A DNA stretch of 64,000 bases from Ruegeria spongiae (GTDB taxonomy: Bacteria > Pseudomonadota > Alphaproteobacteria > Rhodobacterales > Rhodobacteraceae): contig NZ_JAMFMB010000009.1 of assembly GCF_023502395.1 (NCBI RefSeq), positions 1 to 64,000 on the forward strand. Direction: 5' to 3'. The position numbers and the translations under genes were made by a program. Below are positions 22,358 to 30,102 of the stretch, one piece after another (within the stretch, counting starts at the first letter, position 1; each line of letters starts with the position of its first letter). Under the pieces are notes generated by a model. It was not told where the DNA came from, made no database searches, and was given only the letters and a program-made list of their open reading frames with translations.

Positions 22358-25297
22358 ATGGCTGAGACCCACGAACTTAGGTTGAAGATAAACGCGACTG
22401 GTGCGGAATCCGGCGCGAAGAAATTTACCGGTGCCGTTGAATCGATAAAGCGTGCGGTTCGCGAGTTGGATCGCGACAGTTCCGGCGCATTCACCAAGCT
22501 GCGCCGAGTCGATGCATCCGGCCTTAAGACCGTGACGCGGGAAGCCACGAATACAGCCAAGGCCACGACTGCTGTAGAGCGCGAAACCAAGCGCCTTGCC
22601 GATCAGATGAAGCGCACGGCCTTGTCGGCGTCATCGTCATACAGGACCAGCCAGAACGAGGTTCAGCGCCTTACAGAACGTTTCGCTGCGCTTGATAAAA
22701 CTGACGCGATTGACCGGCTGAACCGTGAACTGATCGAATTGAAATCCAATCTCACCGGTGCGCGATCTGGCCTCGATGTGCGATCCGCTCGCAGTGGGTT
22801 TTCTGACACGTCCAGTGAGTTGAAACGGCTTGCCAACGATCTGGAAGCAGAGGCGCGGGCGCACCGTCAAGCTGCTGACGCGGCCAACACCCACAAAGCC
22901 CAGCTTGAAAATTTGGCTCAGAAATATGACCCGATCCGGGCCAATTCGATGCGCTACGCTACCAGCCTCAAGGAAATCGAAACTCTAGAAAAAGCTGGGA
23001 TACTGTCCAGCACAACGGCTGGGCAGGCCCGTGAACGGGCTTCTCAAGCGCTGTTGTCCACGTCAGCGGCGAATACTGCCTTTGCGGCTTCCTCGCGCCA
23101 CGCAGGCATGGCGGCGCAGCAGATGGGCTACCAGATCAACGATGTATTCACGATGGCCGCGCTTGGTGCTAGCCCAATGCAAGTAGTCGCCTCCCAGATT
23201 TTTCAGGTCTCACAGGCCATGGATATCGCAGGGGGTAAGGCTCAGGCGTTGAATTCTGTCCGTACCGCACTTTTGAACCTGCTGACGCCCACTAACCTCG
23301 TTGTGGCAGGGGTCATCGGTCTGACGGCTGCCGCCGTGTCTTGGGGGGCGTCTGCGCTTAAGGCAGGCAAGGAAACCAAATCCTTCGAAGATCGGCTTAA
23401 AGACCTTTCGACGGCTGTAACCACCTATCGCGGTTACGCTGACACTGCATCGCAGTCCACCAGTGAACTTATCGCCAAGTTCGGGGCGTTCGGGACGCAG
23501 GCCGGGTCGGCAAGTGCGGCACTCGCGACTATCGGACGGTTGGATGCTATCCGCTCGGCAGATTCCGCCGTTGCTGCCCTCACAGAGCGGTTCGGGGGGC
23601 TGTCCCGGTCGGCACTGACTTATGCCGACGCTGTCATGCCACAGATCGAAGCCACTTTCCTGAACCTCAAGGACACGCTTGCCATCACTGATGTACAGGC
23701 TGCGGCAGTGGTCCGGTCGCTGGAAGGCTTGGCCACGGCGGACTCAATGCAGGCCAAGGTGGACGCTGCGAACGCGCTCAACGAGTCCTTTGTTCGGGTG
23801 TTCGGATCGGTCGAAGCGATCCCGGAAGAACTTCTGAATGTTCAGCGTGAGGCCCTTCTTGTGGCTTTGCAGGTCGCCGAAATCGGCGAGGTTCAGTCAG
23901 ACGTAAACAAGAAGATCGGCGCGGCGGCGAAACTCTATGCCCAGACCCGCACCCAATCCGCACTGGCAACTTCCACCGCGAATGAAATGCTTGCGAGCCT
24001 GCGTCAGCAGGCGGACACGAATAAGCTCATCGCCACCTATGGCCGCGACTCCGTGCAAGTCGCCGAAGCCCGCATTCACGCTGAGCGCGCAGTGTTTGCC
24101 GAAAGCACCAAGACATTGGATGTGTTGGAATCCATGAAGGCGGAGCTTATGGATGCATGGGAGACGGCAAACGGTGTTGCGGCGTCCAACATGGCAGGCA
24201 ACATCTCAAGCGCATCGCAGGCCGCTGCCACCCTCGCGCGCAATCTGGGAGTCGCGCTTGAGGCGGCTGTTTCGTTGGGCAACGCACAGTCAGCTAAAGA
24301 ATACGGCGGGCGTGGCCAAGACCCCCGGCTGTTCGGTGACGGTGGACGCCTATCCGCTTCGAATTATCAGGCAGACCAAAGTTACACGTCAGTGGAAAAA
24401 CTGATTTCTGACCTGTCCAAATCCGAACGCAAGGGCGGCGAATCCCGCCAGCTTGAAAAGCTGTCGAAGCAGGTCAACGACCGTGTGTTCAAGTTGGGGC
24501 AGGAAAACGCCGCATTGGACCTGTTGGCTACCGGACAGGCATCAACCCGCGAGTCTGCCGAACTGATGGCGGCGGCAATGTCCTTGGGCGGCGGGGCTAT
24601 CGATGGGCAGACCTACGCAATGATCCGTCAGTTCGAAGCCGCGCAGGTTTTGAATGAAGAGTTGAAACGCCTCGCGCGCGACCCGGTGAAGGATTGGATT
24701 GCGTCCGTGCCGTCTTGGACAGAGGCCGGACGCCAGATTGAAACGCAAGTATTCGACTCTCTGTCCAACGCAATCGCGAATTTCGCCATGACTGGCAAAG
24801 TTGACTTTGAAAGCCTCGGGCAGTCCATCCTTTCAACTGCCACAAGGGTTATTGCAGATATGGCGGTGAAGGAGATGATCGGGATGCTTGGCGGCAATGT
24901 CGCGGGTTCCGGTGGCAGTGGTGGCTTCAACTTCGGCGCGGTCATCGGTTCATTCTTCGCAGCCGAAGGCGGCTTGACCAGTAACCCGTCGCCGGTGAAC
25001 GCAGGGCCGATGGTATCACCTGCCGCATTCCGCCACGCGCCGCACTTCTCGTCGGGCACGCCGAACACTTCGGGCATCCCGTCTATCCTCCACCCCAACG
25101 AAGCGGTAATTCCGCTGAGCAAAGGGCGCAAAATCCCTGTCGAAATGCCCACCGAAGGTGCAGGAGGGACCAGCGTGAGCGTCATCCAGAATTTCAACGT
25201 TCAGTCTGACAACCCGGATTCCTTCCGCCGCAGCCAGCGCCAGATTGCTGCCGATGCGGGCGTCGCGACACAACGCGCGATGAAAAAAATTCGCTGA
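22358..25297 (+). CDS. Phage tail tape-measure-like protein
   Basis: A 979-residue protein resembling tail length tape-measure proteins. The ATG at 22358 (MAETHELRLKINATGAES) is chosen because AAGGA precedes it and the typical beta-strand start of these proteins begins there. The N-terminal 350 residues are long helices rich in Ala, Arg and Glu. A hydrophobic segment (NLVVAGVIGLTAAAVSWGAS) follows, as in many tape measures. Near the C-terminus there is a glycine-rich stretch and a short basic end (QRAMKKIR). It is the only recognisable phage structural gene of the element, with no adjacent tail tube, chaperone or baseplate genes. It could alter the tails of a helper phage; that is speculation. 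Confidence 0.75.
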   Translation: MAETHELRLKINATGAESGAKKFTGAVESIKRAVRELDRDSSGAFTKLRRVDASGLKTVTREATNTAKATTAVERETKRLADQMKRTALSASSSYRTSQNEVQRLTERFAALDKTDAIDRLNRELIELKSNLTGARSGLDVRSARSGFSDTSSELKRLANDLEAEARAHRQAADAANTHKAQLENLAQKYDPIRANSMRYATSLKEIETLEKAGILSSTTAGQARERASQALLSTSAANTAFAASSRHAGMAAQQMGYQINDVFTMAALGASPMQVVASQIFQVSQAMDIAGGKAQALNSVRTALLNLLTPTNLVVAGVIGLTAAAVSWGASALKAGKETKSFEDRLKDLSTAVTTYRGYADTASQSTSELIAKFGAFGTQAGSASAALATIGRLDAIRSADSAVAALTERFGGLSRSALTYADAVMPQIEATFLNLKDTLAITDVQAAAVVRSLEGLATADSMQAKVDAANALNESFVRVFGSVEAIPEELLNVQREALLVALQVAEIGEVQSDVNKKIGAAAKLYAQTRTQSALATSTANEMLASLRQQADTNKLIATYGRDSVQVAEARIHAERAVFAESTKTLDVLESMKAELMDAWETANGVAASNMAGNISSASQAAATLARNLGVALEAAVSLGNAQSAKEYGGRGQDPRLFGDGGRLSASNYQADQSYTSVEKLISDLSKSERKGGESRQLEKLSKQVNDRVFKLGQENAALDLLATGQASTRESAELMAAAMSLGGGAIDGQTYAMIRQFEAAQVLNEELKRLARDPVKDWIASVPSWTEAGRQIETQVFDSLSNAIANFAMTGKVDFESLGQSILSTATRVIADMAVKEMIGMLGGNVAGSGGSGGFNFGAVIGSFFAAEGGLTSNPSPVNAGPMVSPAAFRHAPHFSSGTPNTSGIPSILHPNEAVIPLSKGRKIPVEMPTEGAGGTSVSVIQNFNVQSDNPDSFRRSQRQIAADAGVATQRAMKKIR

Positions 25298-25312
25298 TCT
25301 AGGAGCAACACA

Positions 25313-25465
25313 ATGTCAGAATATGTCTACAAAGGTCGCCCGCATCCAACGGGGCTGCACAAGCCCGCGTTTGACAAAATAAGAAAACAACGGGGTCTTG
25401 AAGACGGGCAACCTATCAGGCCGGAACCTGAACGGGATGAAACTGACGAAGGCGAGACCCGCTAA
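25313..25465 (+). CDS. Small acidic protein after the tape-measure gene
   Basis: A 50-residue protein from the ATG at 25313 (MSEYVYKGRPHPTGLHKPAF), with AGGAG at ideal distance, 15 bp after the tape-measure stop. Hydrophilic, with a very acidic C-terminus (ERDETDEGETR). Its stop codon lies inside the palindrome at 25457-25472. No family recognised; co-transcribed with the tape-measure gene. Confidence 0.6.
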   Translation: MSEYVYKGRPHPTGLHKPAFDKIRKQRGLEDGQPIRPEPERDETDEGETR

Positions 25466-25472
25466 CGCGGGT
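25457..25472. repeat. GCTAACGC palindrome, copy 6
   Basis: ACCCGC-TAAC-GCGGGT, a 6-bp stem; the TAA in the loop is the stop codon of the preceding small gene. Confidence 0.7.
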
Positions 25473-25558
25473 TACACGCAAAACGCCACCTTCGCGTCAA
25501 AGTAGAGCCTCAATTCGCTCCTAGTCACCAGAAATACCATTTATTTTTGGAGGCTTAA

Positions 25559-25882
25559 GTGAAAAAAGCAATCGCAGCAATTCTGCTGACTGCAACGGTG
25601 GCAGCATGCACTGAACCAGTTATTCAAACCGGGGCAAGCTACCCCGCTGTCGCGCCGGAGCAAGTTAAAGTTTCCTTCGCCGCTACGCCTAACTGCACAA
25701 ACGCGCAAGAAATCGGGCTGATACCGCAGGTTGGATCGAACAAGTATTCTCAGACGCGTGCTATCAACGAAATCAAGCGCCAAGCTGCCTCACGTGGAGC
25801 GAATTTGGTTTTGCTTGAAACACGGGCCACAAGTCTTCTAGGTGACATGCTGATTGATGCCGAGATGTACCGCTGCATGTAA
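25559..25882 (+). CDS. Small lipoprotein
   Basis: A 107-residue lipoprotein. The start is GTG at 25559, with GGAGG five bases upstream. The signal sequence MKKAIAAILLTATVAAC ends in a lipobox with Cys17. The mature part contains EIKRQAASRGANLVLLETR, which resembles DUF4156-type outer-membrane lipoproteins, where a conserved Cys pair is also present (here Cys at about 47 and near the C-terminus, YRCM). In a mobile element such a lipoprotein could change the cell surface, for example against superinfection; that is inference. Confidence 0.65.
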   Translation: MKKAIAAILLTATVAACTEPVIQTGASYPAVAPEQVKVSFAATPNCTNAQEIGLIPQVGSNKYSQTRAINEIKRQAASRGANLVLLETRATSLLGDMLIDAEMYRCM

Positions 25883-25900
25883 GTCAGTCAGAGCCATGAG

Positions 25901-25925
25901 TTAGGCGGGCTAACGCCCGCCCTAA
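25901..25925. terminator. Bidirectional hairpin between lipoprotein and integrase genes (palindrome copy 7)
   Basis: GGCGGGC-TAAC-GCCCGCC with flanking TTA/TAA lies between two converging genes, 18 bp after the lipoprotein stop and just after the integrase stop on the other strand. It has the same core as the other element palindromes and most likely ends transcription both ways. Confidence 0.65.
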
Positions 25926-25930
25926 CCAGT

Positions 25931-27340
25931 TCACCTGATCGACAAAGCATCCCCTAGTGCTTCCTCAATGTCAGGGCGATGCATGCTGTAGTGCTTCTTC
26001 AACACCTCTTCCGTAGTGTTGACCGCCTCTGCAATGATGTTGAACGGCACCCCTGCGCGGACCATGTGCGTGATCGCGGTGCGTTTCATTGTGTGGTGTG
26101 AAACCGGTTTGTCTACGCCCGCCTCTCTGGCTACCTCTGCCAGACCCTTCTTCAAGCTCTTTACCGGCTTGCCTTTGTAGGAAATTACGTAGGGCTGTTC
26201 TCTGTCGCCGCCGGAAAGCAAGTAGTTCATCAAGCGCCAGTTCTGACTAATCGGAATTTGAGGTCGCCGCTTATTCCCGCTGCCCGCCCCGAAGTCGATG
26301 TAAGCCCCTCTGACGTTTTCGCCCGTCTCATAGTTTAACGGCGAATTCTCGTACTCCAGTAGCGCGGACTTGTGAGGTATTGCCTCGTTGCCGTCCGCGT
26401 CATGGGCAATGGTACTGCGAATTTCACTGGCCTTTTTCAACACCGGCTCGGGGATGTAGACCTGATCCCACGTCAATGAAAGAATGGCTTCTTTCCTTGC
26501 GCCCGTCGCATGCGCGATCAGCAGAAACGCTTCCAAGTGGGACCGGTCGCGTTCCCGGTCAACTTTCTTTCCGTTGACGAAGATCGGCTTGGGTTCGCAT
26601 GCGGCAATCATCCGTTCCAGTTCTTCCGCAGTCAGCCATACCTTGGTTTCACGGACCGGTTCGCCTTCCTTGATGGCGAAGTCCGGCGGATAGCTTGTGT
26701 ATCGGTTCTTTCGCGCCCGGTTCAGTGCAGCACGTAGAGTCCGAAGGTCCTTGCAAGCGGTGTTTCTGCTAGTTTTGCCGTACTGCCCGTTGAAGTCTTG
26801 GTGCGCTTTCCAGCGAGGTTTTTCCATACGCCATTCAACGTATTCGTCCACCGTGTCTTGCACGATTTCATCCCAATGCAAGTGCCCAAGATGCTCTTTA
26901 AGCGGTCCGACGTTTGCAGCCATTGGGCCAGATGTTTTCTCCGGTTTCTCACGGCAGATGTAGTCGTAATACTGGTCTACCACCCAAGCGATTGTCGGAC
27001 GGCTTGGTATCTCTGGTTTCGACAGTTCTTTGACAAAGATATCGTGGGCTGGGTTTGCTTCTACTTCCAACCGCGTTCCGTGTGATTTGCGCCGGGTCTT
27101 TCCATCTTCAACCCAGACAGTTTCCCAGTATCCGTCCTTCCGTCTACGCAGGCGCGGCGCTTCGGGATCGACCGCGTCAGCGGTTACGACCGGGTCAAAC
27201 TCGGATAGCTTTTTCTCCGCCTCAGCTTGGTCCTTGCTACCTGTAGCCTTGCGTTTCTTCTTACCCGTAGTGGGATCGTCATAGACGATTTCCCAGTAAG
27301 AATCAGGTCGTTGGCGGACATAGGGGACAGGGTTCTTCAT
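25931..27340 (-). CDS. int: Tyrosine-type site-specific integrase
   Basis: A 469-residue integrase. The N-terminal 110 residues hold two arm-binding-like repeats (VRQRPDSYWEIVYDDPTTGK and LRRRKDGYWETVWVEDGKTR). A core-binding SAM-like region follows at about 115-240. The catalytic domain has Arg in ATGARKEAILSLTW, the HxxR box in SHHTMKRTAITHM, and the tyrosine in VLKKHYSMHRP. All key residues are present, so it is probably active. The gene lies 84 bp from the tRNA-Pro 3' end, which is its attachment site. Confidence 0.92.
   Translation of the reverse strand: MKNPVPYVRQRPDSYWEIVYDDPTTGKKKRKATGSKDQAEAEKKLSEFDPVVTADAVDPEAPRLRRRKDGYWETVWVEDGKTRRKSHGTRLEVEANPAHDIFVKELSKPEIPSRPTIAWVVDQYYDYICREKPEKTSGPMAANVGPLKEHLGHLHWDEIVQDTVDEYVEWRMEKPRWKAHQDFNGQYGKTSRNTACKDLRTLRAALNRARKNRYTSYPPDFAIKEGEPVRETKVWLTAEELERMIAACEPKPIFVNGKKVDRERDRSHLEAFLLIAHATGARKEAILSLTWDQVYIPEPVLKKASEIRSTIAHDADGNEAIPHKSALLEYENSPLNYETGENVRGAYIDFGAGSGNKRRPQIPISQNWRLMNYLLSGGDREQPYVISYKGKPVKSLKKGLAEVAREAGVDKPVSHHTMKRTAITHMVRAGVPFNIIAEAVNTTEEVLKKHYSMHRPDIEEALGDALSIR
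27172..27185. repeat. Palindrome of the GCGTCAGC type inside the integrase gene
   Basis: ACCGC-GTCA-GCGGT in the linker-coding part of int, between the arm-binding repeats; another member of the palindrome family within coding sequence. Confidence 0.45.
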
Positions 27341-27424
27341 GAGAACATCCTCGCGATTCTGCGCAACTCATGCAAGATTGCATCAGTTGCAAGTTTCAGT
27401 TTTCGCGTAAGTTCTTGATTTTAT
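27341..27424. promoter_or_regulatory. Right attachment arm and integrase promoter region
   Basis: Contains CAAGATTGC (27373-27381), the reverse complement of a word in the left arm, and a cluster of TTGCA/TGCAA words at 27366-27392. Probable integrase arm sites, overlapping the int promoter so that integration state or Int itself could control int. Confidence 0.45.
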
Positions 27425-27501
27425 TGGTCGGAGAGGCGAGATTCGAACTCACGACCCCTGCCTCCCGAAGACAGTGCTCTACCAGACTGAGCTACACTCC
27501 G
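27425..27501 (-). tRNA. tRNA-Pro(CGG)
   Basis: On the minus strand a complete 77-base tRNA starting CGGAGTG and ending CTCTCCG-A-CCA, with encoded CCA. The anticodon stem CTGTC/GGCAG encloses the loop TTCGGGA, giving anticodon CGG. D arm (GCTC...GAGC) and T arm (GTGAG TTCGAAT CTCGC) are normal; one T-T mismatch lies in the acceptor stem. Its 3' part (27422-27474) is duplicated at 11839-11891: integration left the tRNA intact. Confidence 0.95.
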
Positions 27502-27603
27502 ACCGTTCGCTGGGCAATATAGCCATGTGAGTTGATTGGCAAGACCATCTGTTCTGAAAAAAGGCGCCTTTCGGCAAACACTCGATGCGCGCCTGATGGC
27601 CCC

Positions 27604-28587
27604 TCACGCCTCCGGGTCGCTGTCCTCCTCGCGGCTCTGCATGCGGCGCAGGATTGCACCCGCGCGCAAGGAATTGCCGGTGCCGCCACGGGTCCGGGTG
27701 CGCAGGACAGGCGTTGTGTTAGAGGTCGGCCCGCGGCTTTCGCGGAATATGATGTAGAGACCGCTGGCAATGATGACCGAGGCTCCAAGCGCCGTGGTCC
27801 GGTCGATGGTTTCGTCAAAGATCAGGTAGCCATATCCGGTGGCCCAAAGGATCTGTGAATACTGCATTGGCGCGACGATAGCCGCCTCTCCGAACCGATA
27901 GGCCCGGATCAAGCCAAGCATCGCCAGAAAGGCCAGTGCAGCGATCAGGGCCATCCTGCCGAAATCTGCTGCGGGCATCGGCTCATAGACAAAAAATAGC
28001 GCGCCGCCCAGTAGGAGGAAACTTGTCATCATCGGATAGATCAGCAGCACTACGCTGCGTTCTTCCCGTCCGATTTTGCGCACGATGACCGAATTGGTTG
28101 CCCCGCCGATGGCAGAGATCAGTGCCGCCAAGTGGCCAAGTGACAAGTGCGCGTCGCCGGGGCGGAGCACAATGATCACACCGATCAGACCCACCATCAC
28201 CGCCGCCCAGCGGTGAAAGCCCACCTTTTCGCCCAGAACGGGGATGGCCAGAACCGTGATGATAAGTGGGGCCGCGAAAAGGATCGCATAGACCTGTGCC
28301 AGTGGCAGGATGGTAAAGGCATAGAATGCTCCAAGCGCGCTGCAGATCATCGACGCGCAGCGCCCGGCGATCCACCAGGGATGCACCGGTCGCAGATGAC
28401 CTTCAGAGGCATCGCCCATCATCATCAGCACGACCAGCGGGAATCCCAGCAGGCCGGAGAAGAACAGCAACTGGACTGGAGAGTAACTGCCGCCAAGGAA
28501 TTTGACGAACACATCATGGGTCGAAAAAATCCCGAAGGCCAGCAGCCCGAACAGGCTGCCCTGAAGATTTCTGCCCAGCTGCGGCAT
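27604..28587 (-). CDS. EamA/DMT-family transporter
   Basis: A 327-residue inner-membrane protein with about ten predicted hydrophobic helices in two EamA repeats (residues about 10-140 and 155-285), the usual layout of drug/metabolite transporters. The second half of the first repeat has LPLAQVYAILFAAPLIITVL and VMVGLIGVIIVLRPG, typical of the family. The C-terminal 40 residues are hydrophilic and basic (RTRTRGGTGNS), an unusual cytoplasmic tail. The substrate cannot be predicted. It lies between tRNA-Pro and leuB as a single gene. Confidence 0.85.
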   Translation of the reverse strand: MPQLGRNLQGSLFGLLAFGIFSTHDVFVKFLGGSYSPVQLLFFSGLLGFPLVVLMMMGDASEGHLRPVHPWWIAGRCASMICSALGAFYAFTILPLAQVYAILFAAPLIITVLAIPVLGEKVGFHRWAAVMVGLIGVIIVLRPGDAHLSLGHLAALISAIGGATNSVIVRKIGREERSVVLLIYPMMTSFLLLGGALFFVYEPMPAADFGRMALIAALAFLAMLGLIRAYRFGEAAIVAPMQYSQILWATGYGYLIFDETIDRTTALGASVIIASGLYIIFRESRGPTSNTTPVLRTRTRGGTGNSLRAGAILRRMQSREEDSDPEA

Positions 28588-28665
28588 GGTAATATGGCTT
28601 TTCTAAGAGAGGGATGTTGGCGCTATCATCGGGTAATGCGCGATCAGGGTAAAGACCATCCGAAC

Positions 28666-28690
28666 AAAAAAACGCGGGCATATGCCCGCG
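28666..28690 (-). terminator. Rho-independent terminator of leuB
   Basis: Reading the minus strand, CGCGGGCA-TA-TGCCCGCG is followed directly by a run of seven Ts, 26 bp after the leuB stop codon. Confidence 0.85.
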
Positions 28691-28716
28691 CTTGTTGTTG
28701 TCGCGATGCCGCGCCT

Positions 28717-29820
28717 TCAGAGGCTGGCGTTCAGTGCCTCGACGATCTTGTCGCCCATCTGCGAGGTCGACACCGGCTGAACGCCCTCTTCGCCCAGCAG
28801 ATCGGCAGTGCGCACGCCATCGCCCAGCACATTTTCAACTGCCGTTTCCAGACGGTCAGCCTCGGCGCCCTGATCGAAGCTGTAGCGCAGTGCCATGGCA
28901 AAGCTGAGGATACAGGCGATCGGGTTTGCTTTGCCCTGGCCGGTGATATCGGGGGCCGAGCCGTGGACGGGCTCGTACATCGCCTTGGGGCGGCCATTGG
29001 CCATCGGGGCACCCAGGCTGGCCGAGGGCAGCATCCCGAGCGATCCGGTCAGCATCGCGGCGCAATCGGACAGAATATCGCCAAACAGGTTGTCGGTTAC
29101 GATCACGTCGAACTGCTTGGGTGCGCGCACCAGCTGCATCGCGCCATTGTCGGCATACATATGGCTCAGCTCGACCTCGGGATAATCGGCGGCGACGCGA
29201 GACACTACCGAACGCCAAAGGATGCCTGATTCCATCACATTGGCTTTTTCCATCGAGCAGAGCTTCTTGTTGCGGCGTGTGGCCAGTTCGAACGCGGCAC
29301 GGGCGACGCGCTCGATTTCCGATTCGGTGTAACGCTGGGTGTTGATGCCGACCCGCTCGTTGCCTTCTTCGATGATGCCACGCGGTTCACCGAAATAGAC
29401 GCCCGACGTCAGCTCGCGCACGATCATGATATCAAGGCCAGCGACAATGTCTTTCTTCAGCGACGAGAAATCCGCCAGTGCATCGAAACACTGCGCCGGG
29501 CGCAGGTTGGCGAACAGGTCCATCTCTTTGCGCAGACGCAGCAGCCCGCGCTCGGGCTTCACGCTGAAATCCAGATCGTCGTATTTCGGACCACCCACGG
29601 CACCCAGCAGAACCGCATCCACCTCCTGCGCCTTTGCCATCGTGTCATCGTGCAGCGGCATGCCATGGGCATCATAGGCTGCGCCGCCGACCAGATCCTC
29701 GCTGACGTCAAATGCCAGACCGCGATTGTCACCGAACCAGCCGATGATCTTGCGCACTTCGGTCATGACTTCGGGGCCAATCCCGTCACCGGGCAGTATG
29801 AGAAGCGAAGGGTTGGACAT
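28717..29820 (-). CDS. leuB: 3-isopropylmalate dehydrogenase
   Basis: A 367-residue cytoplasmic enzyme that oxidises and decarboxylates 3-isopropylmalate in leucine biosynthesis, using NAD. The start has AAGGAG at good distance. It begins [17 protein letters not shown], has the active-site stretch [10 protein letters not shown] at about residues 101-110, [14 protein letters not shown], and the NAD-binding loop [20 protein letters not shown] at about 280-300. Length fits the family. leuC/leuD are not in the window. Confidence 0.97.
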   Translation of the reverse strand: MSNPSLLILPGDGIGPEVMTEVRKIIGWFGDNRGLAFDVSEDLVGGAAYDAHGMPLHDDTMAKAQEVDAVLLGAVGGPKYDDLDFSVKPERGLLRLRKEMDLFANLRPAQCFDALADFSSLKKDIVAGLDIMIVRELTSGVYFGEPRGIIEEGNERVGINTQRYTESEIERVARAAFELATRRNKKLCSMEKANVMESGILWRSVVSRVAADYPEVELSHMYADNGAMQLVRAPKQFDVIVTDNLFGDILSDCAAMLTGSLGMLPSASLGAPMANGRPKAMYEPVHGSAPDITGQGKANPIACILSFAMALRYSFDQGAEADRLETAVENVLGDGVRTADLLGEEGVQPVSTSQMGDKIVEALNASL

Positions 29821-30102
29821 CAGGGCTCTCCTTGCGAATTTGTCGACATCGCCCTATAGCGCAAGCCGTTCAGCGTCAATGCGGCCATCTGTTCAGGATC
29901 GCCGGAACGTTCAGAATGAGCCCGTTCCGGGGATAGAGAGCATTGCGTCGGAAATCGTCTAAACGTGCCACGCCTTCGGTTTTGGCAATGATGAAAGGCC
30001 GTCGATCATCGGAAACAGTCTGACCACGCTCAGAGTCCGTTGACCGATCCGAAGACGCAATGCCAGTATCATATGACCAACTTTTTTGAACCGGGACTTA
30101 TT
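29821..30102. other. Divergent intergenic region leuB / unknown gene
   Basis: About 280 bp; it should contain the promoters of leuB (minus) and of the plus-strand gene at 30103. I see no attenuator leader peptide or T-box-like structure for leuB. Confidence 0.4.

Larger units (their letters stand above)
11839..27474. mobile_element. 15.58-kb element integrated in tRNA-Pro (satellite-like genomic island)
   Basis: The element is defined by the 53-bp direct repeat 11839-11891 / 27422-27474 (offset 15,583 bp), with the tyrosine integrase gene next to the intact tRNA. Cargo in order: TIR protein (minus), six small unknown genes, long inverted repeat and iterons, a further small gene, primase-helicase, TTGGAGG repeat field, DarG/DarT-like pair, tape-measure-like protein, 50-residue protein, lipoprotein, integrase (minus). 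I recognise no capsid, portal, large terminase, holin or conjugation genes. The replication gene plus integrase point to a mobile, possibly phage-dependent satellite. Confidence 0.85.

Noticed and set aside
11839-27474. A complete prophage
   Set aside because: Only an integrase, a replication protein and one tape-measure-like gene are phage-like; no large terminase, portal, capsid, tail tube or lysis gene is recognisable.
28147-29229. A 360-codon plus-strand ORF opposite leuB and the EamA gene
   Set aside because: It is antisense to two well-supported genes and has the histidine/arginine-rich composition of a GC-rich shadow frame.
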